Positions 1-11,500 of a stretch of 64,000 nt of DNA are shown piece by piece. A program made the position numbers and the translations under genes. The stretch is from Amoebophrya sp. A120 (lineage: Eukaryota; Sar; Dinophyceae; Syndiniales; Amoebophryaceae). Under the pieces are notes generated by a model. It was not told the origin of the DNA and ran no database searches. It saw only the letters and a program-made list of their open reading frames with translations. The DNA is taken from assembly GCA_905178155.1 (NCBI GenBank), contig CAJINV010000015.1:1878571-1942570 (forward strand), read 5' to 3'. Numbering within the stretch: the first letter of the stretch is position 1; the number at the start of each line of letters is the position of its first letter.

Positions 1-34
1 GAAGATCTTGACGAACAAGAACACGCAAGCCACG

Positions 35-1249
35 ATGAAAGGTGGGAGTAAAAAGTCTCCGTCTTCCCGCCCATCGCTCGATATCATGAATCTCGTTGTT
101 CAGACAGAAGCGAACAAGAAGAAAGCGTCATCTTCCCAGTCAAAAGGTGCAGCTTCTGCTGCAGCTGTTGCCGGTTCTTCGTCTCTCTCCTCGACGACCG
201 GCGGTCCGTCGAGCGGTAGTTCCTCTAGTTCTTCCTCTTCCTCCTCTTCCAAACGCAGGGGCCATGGAGTTGTATCGTCCACTGCGGGAGCGGCCCCCGC
301 TGGAAATAAGCCCAGATCCATCTCGATTTCCTCCACCTCCAGCAGCGCCAGCATCTTCGCGAACCAGATGCCGGCGAAGATGAAAGTGCAACCACAACAA
401 CAGCAGCCGATGAAGCGCGTGATGCCGCACCGAAACTGCAAGGTGGATTACAGTGACGCTATGCCACATGCAGCGAAGGCGTATGAACGGATGCGGGAGA
501 AACTTGCGGCGCGGGGGGAAAAGCTACCGGCACTGAAGATGAACAAGATGAAAGCGAAGAACAGCAGTAGATCTTCGCGGTCAGGCTCCATTTCATCTTC
601 GAGCTCATCTGCGGCATCGATGTCCTCCTCGTCGAAGAAGATGAAACAGGTCATCAAGCCTTCCGGCTCTGCGAAGGGCGGTAAAAACGCGATGAAAAAA
701 GCAACTTCGACTCCTTCCAAATCTTCGTCCTCATCATCCCGGCGGAGCAAGAAAAGCGACGACAAGGTCGACGAGGTGCTCCACATGACTCTGGAAGTGG
801 GGCCGTTCGAGGTCATGGTCACGGGGGAGAAAAAAATCGAATACAGGGAGTACAAGGACCGGATGCATTCGCTCTTCGTGAGCAAGGAGAACCGCGCCGC
901 TGGTGATTTCAACACCTTCCGGAAATACAAAGTAGTCCGGTTCAAAAACGGCTACCAGTCCAACGCGGCGGTCATGGAGGTCGAGTTTAAGGGGATCCGG
1001 AAGAGCAAGGAGGCGGTGGATCAGCAGTTTTCGAATGGCTTACATGTGAAGTTGAAGAAAGGGGTGACCCACTACGAGATCGACCTCGGGAAGGTGCTGA
1101 AGGTGGAGAATTACGACAAGGAAAAAGCCCGGGCTATGACGCAGAAGAAGTATTTCGGCGTGCCGCTGCCACTGAAGTACAGAACTAGCAGCGCCATGAA
1201 GAAAGCTGCAATGAAGAAAGTGCAGCCGGGGAAGACGCAAAAGAAGTGA
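35..1249 (+). CDS. ASCH-domain (PUA-like) protein with Ser/Lys-rich N-terminus
   Basis: Single-exon frame ending in TGA at 1247-1249. The ATG at 35 is the first in frame, but the frame is open to the window edge, so an upstream extension is possible. Residues about 1-245 are low complexity, with long Ser runs and basic KMK/MKK clusters, and look disordered. The C-terminal about 130 residues form a compact domain: a strand ending in GPFEVMVTGEKKIEYREYKD, then a KYKVVRFKNGYQ strand and a YEIDLGKVLKV strand. The GEKxIExR-type motif is typical of ASCH domains, a PUA-like fold often linked to RNA or nucleotide binding. The tail has AMKKAAMKK-type repeats seen in dinoflagellate basic proteins. RNA binding is inferred from the family only. 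No introner interrupts this gene. The domain call is fairly secure; the cellular role is unknown. Confidence 0.72.
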   Translation: MKGGSKKSPSSRPSLDIMNLVVQTEANKKKASSSQSKGAASAAAVAGSSSLSSTTGGPSSGSSSSSSSSSSSKRRGHGVVSSTAGAAPAGNKPRSISISSTSSSASIFANQMPAKMKVQPQQQQPMKRVMPHRNCKVDYSDAMPHAAKAYERMREKLAARGEKLPALKMNKMKAKNSSRSSRSGSISSSSSSAASMSSSSKKMKQVIKPSGSAKGGKNAMKKATSTPSKSSSSSSRRSKKSDDKVDEVLHMTLEVGPFEVMVTGEKKIEYREYKDRMHSLFVSKENRAAGDFNTFRKYKVVRFKNGYQSNAAVMEVEFKGIRKSKEAVDQQFSNGLHVKLKKGVTHYEIDLGKVLKVENYDKEKARAMTQKKYFGVPLPLKYRTSSAMKKAAMKKVQPGKTQKK

Positions 1250-2213
1250 CGACGAAGCTGATTCGCCTATCTCCTGCGTTATAAGTATGTGCTCACAGTC
1301 ACCCCTCAGCCCTTTGCCCTTTGCCCTTCCGCATGTAACTCGATAAAGTCCTGCAGCTCATAAGTTCTAGAAATCTTTTACATCACCCTTCCGGTTTTGA
1401 TGAATCTACACGCATTGTTGTGCTTCTTCTACTGCGCCTTGGTTGAACTACGAGTAAAAAGATGCTTCGCAACCGCTCATCTCATTTCAACAAGCAAGTA
1501 CTAAAATATGCACACACAAATCCAAATGCGCGTCGAAATGTACGATAAATTGCAAACGTCGCTGCAGCTGGAGCTGTTAGCGCGATACCCTTTGATGTCT
1601 TCTATAAAAGTCTCATCGGTTTTGTACCGTTCTTTCTTTAGTCGATGAGCAGACTGTCATGTGGTGTCAAGATGTTTGTGCAGGGATATCGACCTTATTT
1701 GTACACCAAGTATGCGTTGCTGTTGCGAATGTTGATCATTTCACTTTCGTGGAAGCAGAAAAGTAATCAACGAGCAAGGGGACGCTCAGTGCAAGTGCTG
1801 CTTGACGCAGCTTTGGCTTTTGATTGCCTATACTAGCCTCCACGTTCTTGTTTTGATGTCGCATTCGCCCCGTCCTTTCGTTTTGATGATTCGTTGCCAG
1901 CATGGAAAACTGAGCGAATGCGAAGGAATGACGAGTATGAGAGTGAGAGGGAAGATCAAAGACCGGCTGTAGCGGTTGTTCTGGTGAGTGCTTTGTATCG
2001 AGGAGCAGAGTGCTATACAATGAATGGGCTTCCTCGTGTGCTTCTATCTCGCTCGTGCCCATTTCGGTGCGCCGCGTTGAAAAGCAAAAATTGAAGCTGA
2101 ACACTCTTCGCAGGCAGCTGCTGCTTTACTTAGCTTCAGCTTTTTTAGCTTCTCCACGTGTACAATTTATCATCCTGCTGAGCAGCGAAAACTCCTACGA
2201 ACTTACCACGAGA
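1250..2213 (+). other. Intergenic spacer
   Basis: No supportable gene. Short frames overlap on both strands without coding character. It holds the 3' flank of the ASCH gene and the presumed 5' flank of the EF-hand gene. Confidence 0.5.
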
Positions 2214-5200
2214 ATGGCCGACCTCCCGCTCCGCATCGGCTATTCGCAGCCGCGAAACTTCGCGCAATGCCAGCCGGTGTTACCGAGCAACGACCCAAGC
2301 GCCAGTTTGTACGAGCAGTCGGTGGAGAATTTGGACGACTTCTATCCAGGAAAAAACACCCATCCCCATCCACTTTTTGCATGACAAATAGTGGATTTTA
2401 TGCATGTTTTGCATGACAAATTGGATGGGGGTGGGTGTTTTTTCCGGGATAACTTCCGCACCGGTTTAGGCTCCATGATGTTCGCGTCGACGACGATGAC
2501 GAAGTCGAATTTTCTATCAAAAGAAAAAAGTTCGTCACGATCACTCATGGGCATTTTTGCAATACAAAATTGTCTGTCATGCGTAAAAATGCATCACAGA
2601 CACAGCCACACTTCATAAGGGATTTCCCTAGTGTTTCTGCAATACAAGCAGAAGTTGTGATGCTAAAAAAATTTGTAATGCAAAGCCTGCAACTTAGTGA
2701 CTGTGACAAACTTTATTTTTCTCTCCATATTTTCTCGGCGCCGGTGCTGCTGGGAATAAAAAGTCGAACTACAAATCTTCCGGAGGAGGTGGACACAGCA
2801 CCTCATCCAGCACTACAGCGTCGAAATCTTTACTGCAGCGACCAGCGACAGTAGACCACCAGGTGACAAGTGCCAGCGCAGCAAACAATAAAATCGACCT
2901 GGAGAGCGAGATCTATTCGCAACTTTTCGCGGAAACCGCAAGTGCATTTAACTCATCAAGGTCGAATAAAATGAGCAACAAGACTCGAGGAGGCGCAACA
3001 AGTAGTGTGAGGACCGCGTCAGAAACAGCTGCGACTAAGCGACCATCCACTTCTGCCGCCGACGGGGCAACGGAAACCACAAAAGGGAAGAAAAAGGCCA
3101 CCATCAACGCCCCACTACCGGAGTCAACATCGTCCTTGACAAAGGATTTGAGTCCGAGTTTCAAAAACACCGAGCCGTTTCGCTGCGACGCGAGGATCAC
3201 CTCGAGATCTACCTTCGACGAGTACTATCCTGTGCAAAAGTATCGCGCTCGTAGTAAAATTGCAGTCCTGCATTACAAATTCTTTTCGTAAGGTAAATCT
3301 GCACGACAGATTTCACTTCTCATGCTGTCTGAGGAAATTTGTAATGCATTTATACGAATGCGATACTTTTGCAATGCATAAGTACATCAAACAATCCAAC
3401 GAGGCGAAAAGACTCGGGATCTCCCGGAAGGAGGTCGAAATCGAGCAGAAACTGCGGAAGAAACTGACTTACATCCAGAAACAGCAACGGTTTGATTCCT
3501 TAGTCAAGTCCGACGGGACCTTCAAAAGACAAGTTTGGGCGTCCATGATCAAGGAGGGGTTGATCGGGTACAATAAGACGAGTAAAAAGGCGCAGGCGGA
3601 AATGGGGGCCAGAGACGCTCTATGCATTGCAAAAGTATCGCACTCGTATGAATTGCAACTATGCATGACAAACTAGTATGTTAATACTTGAATCAGCATT
3701 ACAAATTCCAACTTGAACTTTCTTCTTGAGAAAATTTATCATGCAATTTAATCGTAGTGCGATACTTTTGCCATGCATACGCGCAGTCTTTCCTCCAATT
3801 ACTCGTCCGGCGATTCGGCACCATCATGCGTGCGTGGCGGAACGGGTTAGATTTGGACGGGAACGGGAGGATTAGTTACTACGAGTTCTGCAAAGCGGCG
3901 AGGGCGATCGGGTACGAGTCGAGTTTGCGGCAGCTGTGGAATGATTTGAATGACAACGATGATAAAGCGTTCATCACGCTAGACGAGCTAGACGTGGACA
4001 CCTTCAACCGCATCAACTACTTCAACGACATTCTGACGAGGAACTTCAGTTCTTTGAAAGAGGCCTGGCTCTTCTTCGACATTGACAAGCAGAACCAAAT
4101 TTACGAGAAACAGTTCCGAATTGCGCTGGTATCCACAGTATAATTCCCGTACACGTACAAGTGCTGTCTCTCTCTCTGCATGGCAAAACTCGGCGTCGAT
4201 CGTAGTTTAGCATGACAAGTCTCGTCGCACTCCCGATTGGGGAAATTTGTCATGCGTCTTGTACATCAGGTGCGGGAAATTTGTATTGCATAGCTGGTGG
4301 ACAAGTTGAATTTCGACACGGCGAAGTACGTATCAAATGCAAAAATGTCTGGGTCTGGCAGAATGCAGATTTTTGTCATGCTGTTTTTGCATGACACAAA
4401 ATGTCTGTCATGGAAGCCCTAGCATCACAGATTTCGAGAAGCCTCCGCGTTGCTTAATCCGCATGACAAACGTCGCCCCATTTCGGTGACAGGAAATGGG
4501 CGGCTTTTGCTGTCTATGCATGAGAGATTTGTCTGTGTTGTGTTATTCGCATCACAAGTTCGCACCCTTCCAGACCCAGACATATTTGCAATGCATAGTA
4601 CGATTTGAAGAAACTGTATGAAGATCTGGACTACGACGGCAACGGGTTTTTGACCTTGGATGATTGGCTGTTCCTGAAGAAATGGGTGACCAGCAACGAC
4701 TGCAAAATGCTGGAGGAGTTCAGGAAGGTATAGATTCTTGTGTGTTTTGCGCATAGCAAACCGCCTTTTCCATGCACGGTTTTGCATGACAAATTCAAAA
4801 AATCACACAACCCCAGGTCCTCCGCTCGAAATATTTCAAGCCGACCGACGCGTTCTACAAAGTTTTCGATGTCAACAGGAACGGCTCCATCGACCCATTG
4901 GAGTTCGTTGAGGGGTGCAATAAGTTGAAACTGGAGAAACACATCACCGAGATTGCCATCAATCCAAGACGCCTCTTCGAACTCCTAGACGCCGACGAGT
5001 CGGGGGAGATTTCCGTTTCGGAGTTTATCAAACTTTTCACGGCTACCGAATCCTCGGAGAACAAAGTAACCGCGGTGGACGAGCACAACCCTCTGCCCGC
5101 GATCCAGAAGGAGATCCAGTCGAAATTCGGGTGTATTGTGGATTTGGAGGAACTGCAACAACCATTGAAAAAATCCTACCAGTTGTACGACGCGGTATTC

Positions 5201-6544
5201 CGCCGGTTGGAGGAAACGGAAAGAACAGATTTGCACGAGCTCATCAACTACCAGTGGACGGGGCCGGACGAGAGTTTGATGAGCAGAAAATCGAGGTCGA
5301 ATAATTTGTTCGCAGCTGACGGAACAAATAAGCCGACAGGAGAAAACAAAGAGCATGTCAGGAAGATCTACTCGGCTGACTCGATCCAAGACATCGCGGA
5401 TTTGGATTTGTTACTGCAACAGGCGGAGCTGGCGCAGGCGTTTTTGAAACGGGCTTTGTTGAAGGAAGAAGTGCTGAAAGAGAATGGGATAATGACAACA
5501 GTTAGTACAACGAGTGGAGCTGCAAGTAGAAGCAGCACTAAAACCTCCTCCAGTCCGGCCGACGACCCGTCAAAAAATTTCGACGCGCAGGAGTTCAAGA
5601 AGAAAATCGACCAGATTTGGCCGTCAAAGACGACAACGAAGTCTTCTTCTCTGCTCAAGTATGCACTGCAAAAGTATCGTAAAAGGTACAAATACATATA
5701 CAAATTTCCTCAGCATGGGAGCTGCATTTTGTCATGCTGTTTTACCATAAAAACAAGAGTTGTCATGCATAGTTGCAATTAGTACGAGTGTGATACTTGT
5801 TTTGCAATGCATATCAAGCACCCTTTTCAAGAAGCGTTTGATCCGGCGATAAAGTCGAAGAAGCGGTGCATCGAGAAAGCGAATTACAAATACGAAGCGA
5901 CGTTATCCACAGTAAATTTCCCGTACTCGTACAAGTGTGGTTTCTGCATGACAAAACTTGCGTGGCTACCGTTTTAAGGTTTAGAGAACGACAGGGACGC
6001 CCAGCCCTTAGCTTCCCAACATGACAAAACTTGCACTCAATCCTAGTCCAGCATGACAAGTTGGGCTCTGCAAGGTAGCGAAATTTGTCATGCATTTTGC
6101 ACATGTACAGGAAATTTACATTGCATAGACGTATGGGAAAGCGAATAAGTTCAGGCGGATTCGGGACGTCGCGAGGATTTCCCTGCACTTCAACAAATGT
6201 AGGGAATTGTTGTCCGCGTTGAAGTATGAATTGCAAAAGTATCGTACTATTATAAATTGCATTACAAATCTCCTCAGCGTGAGAAATAAAATTTGTAATG
6301 CGGTTTTAGCTAAGGAAGGCGATTTGTCATGCATGTCTGCAATTAGAACGAGTGCGATGCTTTTGCAGTGCATATGAAGCAATTAGACGAGTTCTACAAC
6401 GTGATCTCCATCGACAACCGGATGAAGTATCCGACGGCGCTGGGGTGGAGAGACTTCGCCGCGTTAGTGATGATTGAATTGCCGAGTGAAAACCAGAAGA
6501 GCCCCGAGATGAAGAAACACGTCTGCGAGATACAGTACAACTAA
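2214..6544 (+). CDS. Multi-EF-hand calcium-binding protein, 11 exons
   Basis: ATG at 2214, TAA at 6542-6544, about 867 residues. Exons inferred from TSD excision: 2214-2342, 2457-2514, 2735-3225, 3386-3620, 3785-4129, 4298-4330, 4603-4728, 4817-5659, 5819-5903, 6133-6224, 6380-6544. All joins keep frame except one apparent +1 slip at 4679-4683. The first 200 residues are Ser/Thr-rich and probably disordered. EF-hand loops then follow: DLDGNGRISYYE, a weaker DLNDNDDKAFIT, DLDYDGNGFLTLDD, DVNRNGSIDPLE and DADESGEISVSE. Loops 1, 3, 4 and 5 have acidic ligands at the expected positions. A helical, charged C-terminal half follows. Nine introners and one GT-AG intron split it, several between EF-hand repeats. 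A calcium sensor or cytoskeletal/flagellar role is plausible but not shown. The next gene starts 125 bp downstream on the same strand. Confidence 0.82.
2343..2451. mobile_element. Introner, family B (109 bp)
   Basis: TIR of the AAAAAACACCCATCCCCATCC type at both ends, TAT...ATA termini, exact TSD ACTTC at 2338-2342 and 2452-2456. GCATGACAAAT words inside. Excision joins DDF to RTG in frame. Confidence 0.88.
2515..2729. mobile_element. Introner, family K (215 bp)
   Basis: Left end TATCAAAAGAAAAAAGTTCG mirrors a diverged right end near 2704-2729. TSD TTTTC at 2510-2514 and 2730-2734. Several TTTGTAATGC/GCATCACA words inside. Excision keeps the frame. Confidence 0.75.
3226..3380. mobile_element. 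Introner, family A (155 bp)
   Basis: Ends TATCCTGTGCAAAAGTATCG and CGATACTTTTGCAATGCATA. TSD AGTAC at 3221-3225 and 3381-3385. Excision gives E-Y-I-K in frame. Confidence 0.92.
3621..3779. mobile_element. Introner, family A (159 bp)
   Basis: TATGCATTGCAAAAGTATCG left end with matching right end. TSD CGCTC / CGCGC (one mismatch) at 3616-3620 and 3780-3784. Excision keeps the frame. Confidence 0.87.
4130..4292. mobile_element. Introner, family D (163 bp)
   Basis: Left end TATCCACAGTATAATTCCCG, right end GGGAAATTTGTATTGCATA. Exact TSD GCTGG at 4125-4129 and 4293-4297. GCATGACAAG and TTTGTCATGC words inside. Confidence 0.9.
4331..4597. mobile_element. Introner, family C (267 bp)
   Basis: Left AAAAATGTCTGGGTCTGG, right CCAGACCCAGACATATTTGC. 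Exact TSD GTACG at 4326-4330 and 4598-4602. Only 33 bp of exon separate it from the preceding introner. Confidence 0.92.
4679..4683 (+). other. Apparent +1 frameshift in A-run
   Basis: Upstream frame reads the EF-hand loop DLDYDGNGF and ...LFLKK. Downstream the coherent frame (WVTSND...) is displaced by one base at an AAAA run. It could be a sequencing or assembly error or a real lesion. Confidence 0.7.
4729..4816 (+). other. GT-AG intron, possibly introner-derived (88 bp)
   Basis: Runs GTATAG...CCCCAG and joins EFRK to VLRS in frame. It still contains GCATGACAAATTC and weak inverted ends (TATAGATTCTTGTGTG against CACACAACCCCA), but no 5-bp TSD. Confidence 0.7.
5660..5813. mobile_element. 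Introner, family A (154 bp)
   Basis: TATGCACTGCAAAAGTATCG left end, TTTTGCAATGCATA right end. Exact TSD TCAAG at 5655-5659 and 5814-5818. Frame restored (LLKHPF). Confidence 0.9.
5904..6127. mobile_element. Introner, family D (224 bp)
   Basis: Left TATCCACAGTAAATTTCCCG, right ACAGGAAATTTACATTGCATA-type end. Exact TSD GACGT at 5899-5903 and 6128-6132. Confidence 0.9.
6225..6374. mobile_element. Introner, family A (150 bp)
   Basis: TATGAATTGCAAAAGTATCG left end. Exact TSD TGAAG at 6220-6224 and 6375-6379. Frame restored (SALKQL). Confidence 0.9.
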
Positions 6545-6668
6545 AGGGATGTGTTGATGTTTGCTGATGTCGAACGCTTTTTGTGATGCAACTTTTTGAG
6601 AAGAAAATAAAAATCTTGCCGTATGTTCTTCAACTGGCTGCGCCAGAACCTGTGATGCAAAAAATCTT

Positions 6669-7567
6669 ATGATCCAAAGAAACCGACTTATCAGGCTCCA
6701 ACTGACTCCCTTTAACGTCGCGCGGAAGCAGGCCCACCAATACTACCGCACTTTGCGCGAGAAAATCCCGTCATTAGTCCAGTCGAAACAGGCCGACGCT
6801 TTGCAGGAGGCGATTCTCGACAGTCTGCAAGCCGTGCGGAAATCGGAATTCTGTTCCCACGTGACCGTTATGAATTGCAAGAGCATCGTACTAGTAGTAA
6901 TTGCATTACAAATTACCTCAGCATGACAAATGGAATTTGTCACGCTGTTTTACCTTGGGATGTAGATTTGTAATGCACAATTGCAATTACTACGAGTACG
7001 ATACTTTTGCACTGGATGACCGTCGGCGTCGATATGGACCGTTCGAAAGTGTGGACCCAGCCCTGGTACCAAAACCCACTGGTGTTGGAGGGCAGGGTCG
7101 GATCACGACGGGAAAAGATGAAGAACCAGAAAGCGCTGCAAGACCCGGAAAAAAGCGCGAATAACTCTCCGTTACTCAAAAACCAGTTCCCGAAGAGCAG
7201 ACCGGAACTCCCGATCGTTTCCATGCGGACCGATTGGATGCGGGGAAACATGCACGGATCCTTTCCGCCGCCGGTACCAGATCTACGGGATAACCGGCCG
7301 TGGCTCCCGGCGGGCGGGTTGTTGAACGGGTTGTTTACCAATTTGACCGCAAATCACGAGATGGAGGACTATGTCACGGAGGGGGAACGGAACAAAATGG
7401 TGGAGAAATTGGGAAATTCACCGCCGGGGAATAAACTGTCTGGGGGGAAGAAGGGCGGAAATGAAGTCCCCGTTGGCGAGGCGAATTTTGATGAAAGGGT
7501 GAAAATGTTGGAAAAATCTCGGAAGAATCACGAGAAGAGAAAGCGGGAGTACTTGCAGAGTCGGTGA
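6669..7567 (+). CDS. Unrecognised basic protein, possible mitochondrial presequence
   Basis: ATG at 6669, TGA at 7565-7567. Two exons (6669-6868 and 7024-7567) joined by removing one family A introner, giving about 247 residues. The N-terminus MIQRNRLIRLQLTPFNVARK is Arg-rich, lacks acids and could be an amphipathic targeting helix. The middle is helical (YYRTLREK, ADALQEAILDSLQ), followed by a Trp/Pro-rich stretch (VWTQPWYQNP; DNRPWLPAGG) and a charged C-terminal helix. No domain was recognised. It starts 125 bp after the EF-hand stop. A small organelle ribosomal or ATP-synthase accessory protein is possible, but that is a guess. Confidence 0.68.
6869..7017. mobile_element. Introner, family A (149 bp)
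   Basis: TATGAATTGCAAGAGCATCG left end, GATACTTTTGCACTGGAT right end that has lost its terminal A. Direct repeat GACCGT at 6863-6868 and 7018-7023. Confidence 0.87.
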
Positions 7568-8572
7568 AGATGGGGGTAAGAACATTGAGGAGGGGGATGG
7601 CGCCTATCATCTGGTGCTGTGGTGGAAGCACGTACTTCCTCTAACAGTATCCTCTCGGTCTCGTGCTACTTCTATCAAGAATCACTTCCCAGCAGCAGAA
7701 TGGCTGTAGACTTTCATGTACCTGCAGCTTGCTAAAAGACTTCCTTATTTTGATCTAGTACAGTACAACTTAGAGCGAAAGCGAATTGAAGTCATTGCCC
7801 GTGCTTAATATATCAAGATGTATGATGTTAATCAGTTTCAAGACGAAGACAGAAAACAAGATGTGGTCACGCTAGGACTCGTCAGGAAGAGCAGGAACAA
7901 ATTGGTTGGATTGCACTTGCTAATGTACTGCATTGCTTGTATAGAAGCTAGCGCCCGTATCAACAATTAAACACGAGCTATAATTCGGCAGGACAAGAGA
8001 CAGGATCAGATGGAGCGTTGGTCGTGGATGAAAGATGCTTTTGTAATGTCGTGTGATGGTCGTGCCCCCCGTGTAGCAACTACCTAGGTGAGGATGTGCG
8101 CGCTCAAGTTCAGGAAGATTCTTACGCGAGCAGCTGTCTTCTTCATCTTCAAAGATGAAAGCTACAAGTTCATCACATGGATCTGGATCATTTCCTCCGC
8201 GTTTTTGAAGCCCTTCATGTCGTTTGATGACCGCAGGAGTACTAAGAGTAGAGAGGCAGAGTATTAGACAGAGACCACACACAGTGTAGCTGATTCTGAT
8301 CTTCTGGTTCGACCCAGCCCACCACAGATCTGTGGCGAGGATCATTGTGACTTTAGATCATAGTCTTTTCAATTCTTTGGTCGTCTATCATTTTCCACTA
8401 GTATTGGTGTTTTCATCTTTTTGCTGGTCGGAGAAGGTAAAAGTAAATGTTGTTTGGTCGTGGATGAGGAGATTATGATTCAGTTTGTGTGGATGATGAT
8501 GTTAACCTACTACTTTTTCGTTTATCCCATTTCAACGCTCTGCATTAGCTGATGAAAACGAGAAGTTGATCG
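7568..8572 (+). other. Intergenic spacer
   Basis: About 1 kb with no convincing + strand gene. A 141-codon minus-strand frame lies within it (listed separately, weak). Confidence 0.45.
7920..8345 (-). CDS. Weak candidate: small secreted protein
   Basis: ATG-started 141-codon frame opposite to all neighbours. About residues 17-38 are hydrophobic (ISYTVCGLCLILCLSTL), like a late signal peptide, followed by an acidic Cys-containing stretch. It breaks the one-direction gene array, so chance is quite likely. Confidence 0.18.
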   Translation of the reverse strand: MILATDLWWAGSNQKIRISYTVCGLCLILCLSTLSTPAVIKRHEGLQKRGGNDPDPCDELVAFIFEDEEDSCSRKNLPELERAHPHLGSCYTGGTTITRHYKSIFHPRPTLHLILSLVLPNYSSCLIVDTGASFYTSNAVH

Positions 8573-11500
8573 ATGGCGGGCAAAAAGTCCAGACACTCCT
8601 ACTCGGACTCCTCCGCGGGGGAATCGCGCAGGAGGACCGAACGCCGGCGAAAGCAGCATAACGCAATGCCTAAGCAACATGGGACAACGAGAAGTGACAA
8701 GGTCAAAGGCGAGCCTTCTGCTGGCGAAGATGTCCCCCGCCGCGAGAATAGTGCTCGTCCGTACAACGATGGCCTTAAACCGAGGCGGGAGCGAGATCTC
8801 GGCAATGACGATGGCGTGACGAAGGGGACGAGCTCGCCACGTGAGAAAAAGGAACAAAAGAAAAAAAAGTATAGTAAGTACCATAAAAGATTTTGATGTT
8901 GAGTTTTGCTCTCATCGGTGATGCGTGATGGTGATGGTGTGTGGTGAGTTGAATCAAATTTCTTAAAACTGAAAAACTACACACAGGAAAAATCGCCGCC
9001 ACAGTGGTCCAGATCAATCGCCCTCTTCGTCTCGCGCTTCAAGCTCGGCGCAAAAAAACGTCACTCGCTCGGAGCGCAGAACAAAGGAGAAAAAAGAAGA
9101 TGAGTTTGAGCGAAACTACAAGGTTCGACGTGGTGAGAGGAAGGGGCAATCGCAGGCTCCAACGCCGCGCACAAACCGGAAAAAAACTCCCCATCACAAG
9201 AGTGCCAACATCTCTGGTTCCGATGCTGCACTCGGAGATCGTGACAGGAGCCGGGGAATCGTACAACCAACTTCGGGATCTTCCTCTGCGGAATCGTACA
9301 ACCGTGTGGGCAAGAACACGGCTTTCATCCCGGATGGGTCTACTAGGGAGAAGGGGAAAAAGAACCACGTCTGGAAATTGACGCCAGAGGAACTGGAAAT
9401 ACAGCGGCAGGCCTTTGCAAAGCGGCCCGATCGCATGGTTGTTCCGCATTTGGCTGGTGCTGCTGCTGCTGCTGCTCCAAGAGCCCGCTGCTCATCTCAA
9501 TCGTCAAAGAAAGTGGAGCCACCAGATGTAGCTCCCGCAGCGGAGGAGGACGCAACTGCATCTCCGGGTGGAGCACCCACGGGCAGTCGCAGCACGAAAG
9601 ATGTAGACCCCGGAGGGAAAACTAAAAAGGAACGGAAGAAGGATGAAAAAAAGTCGAGAAGGCAAAAAGAAGAGCGGGTAGCTGGATCAAGCTCTAGGTC
9701 TAGGAGCCCCCGCGGCAGTCGAAACGGGTCCAATCCTCGACGTAACGCGAAACTTAAAGTTCCGAGCATAGCCTCCCGCAAAAGTCAAGCTGCTGACGCG
9801 ACTGGGCAAGAAGAACGTGACGACAGAGCAGCTAGTACTATGCGCCGAAGATCTCCTACTACAAATCGGCCTGCTGACAAGAAGAACGCTCCTGGAGTAG
9901 ATCCTGAGACCACTTTTGCTGGCGGCTTTCTTGGCAAATACGGTGAGGTGATTGGTTGCAGCTCCCTGACTACATCGTCGAGCGAAGAGGACGAACGTCG
10001 CAGGCGTGAAAAACGGCGGCGTGGCGAAGAACATGTTGACAAAGACGCCAAATTGGCAGGTTATCGCGAGCGCGATCACGAGATGAAATCCGGCTTTTCG
10101 AGAGAATCACGGCAAAGGCGATGTGATCGTTCTAGCACGGACGACGAGGTAATAAATGCAAGTACTCAATTGGTAGCAAGTCTTCGATGCAGTGAGGAGG
10201 AGCTGCTCGTTCCTTTCATCAGGCTATGGCTCGTATTAACTACGTATTGACCTTTGCATTTTCTAAATCGATTATTTTGCTTTTTATCCCTCTCTGGTGT
10301 GTCTTTGCTTCAGCAGTTCATCTTCGTGCTGACTTTTTATTGTCTTCAAATCTACACACAGTCACTCACCGTCAAGGATGAACTCCTCGTGGAACCTGCT
10401 GGTGCAAATGATCCTGCGCAAGAAAGCGCCGGCGTGGAGCAGCGAAACATTGCCGATACGCTTCAGAAGACCGCTACCGATCGTTCCAACGATGGAGGTC
10501 CGGTAGAAGACGGAAAATCCCAGTCAAAACTTGGTGGACCTCCGGGTGCCGTCGTGGCATCGTCTTCTACTGCACACCTCGAGCAGGAGACAAACCAGCT
10601 GGCAGAATCAGGAGATGAACAAGACGAGGCCGCAGATGAACCAGTCCGGCTCACCCTACCGGACAACGTTGCTAGCCAGCACGCCTGGTCTTTGGAAACT
10701 ACGAAAAATGCCCACTCGTTCCTGTTGCAAAACGAGGAGTGGCCAGACTTCCTGGAAAAACTCCACAGCGTGTCGTTCCCCCCAGTAGCTGCTACTCCGA
10801 CGACTGTTCAAGATCCGCACGAAAAAACACTGCTCGTTACCGACGATGCAGCCGAACAGGAACACGAGGATGAAGACGCTTCAAGGTCCTCGTCCGATAG
10901 TGCGTCGGTACTGTATCTGGCTCTGGCCCTCCAGAAACTTGCGGGACGGCTGGAGGCAGGCGTAGGCGTGACGCAATCTTCTTCGAAAAAGACCGGTCGC
11001 CGCTCTACCCCGGCACCCTCCAAGTTCATTCCGTTTCAACTGCGATCCATCATCACAGAAGCTGTGAAAAGACACGTTGTGCACCGTACCCCAATAGCGG
11101 TCGTTTCTCTCGCGGGAGAGGAATCAATATGCACTGCAAAAGTATCGTACTCGTAGTAATTGCCGGATGCATGACAAATCTCCTATCTTAGGTGAATCAG
11201 CATTGCAAGTTCTATTTTTCTTCTTGGAGAAATTTGTCATGCAATTCCCACTAGTTGTACGATACTTTTTCTTTTGCAATGCATAGTCCACAACTGAACC
11301 ACCGCTGACAACCTGGACAACCTGGAAAAAGCCGACTTTCTGCGAGTCGGTTCTACGACAGTGCACAACTCCCGCCCCTCCCCCTCATTTGTCATGCAAA
11401 ATACCGAGTCCACATCTTGCCTTGAAGGATTCGGCGCATGACAAGTTTTGGACGCCCAAACAGGACTACATTCCAGGTGCGGATTCATTGTCATGCAAAA

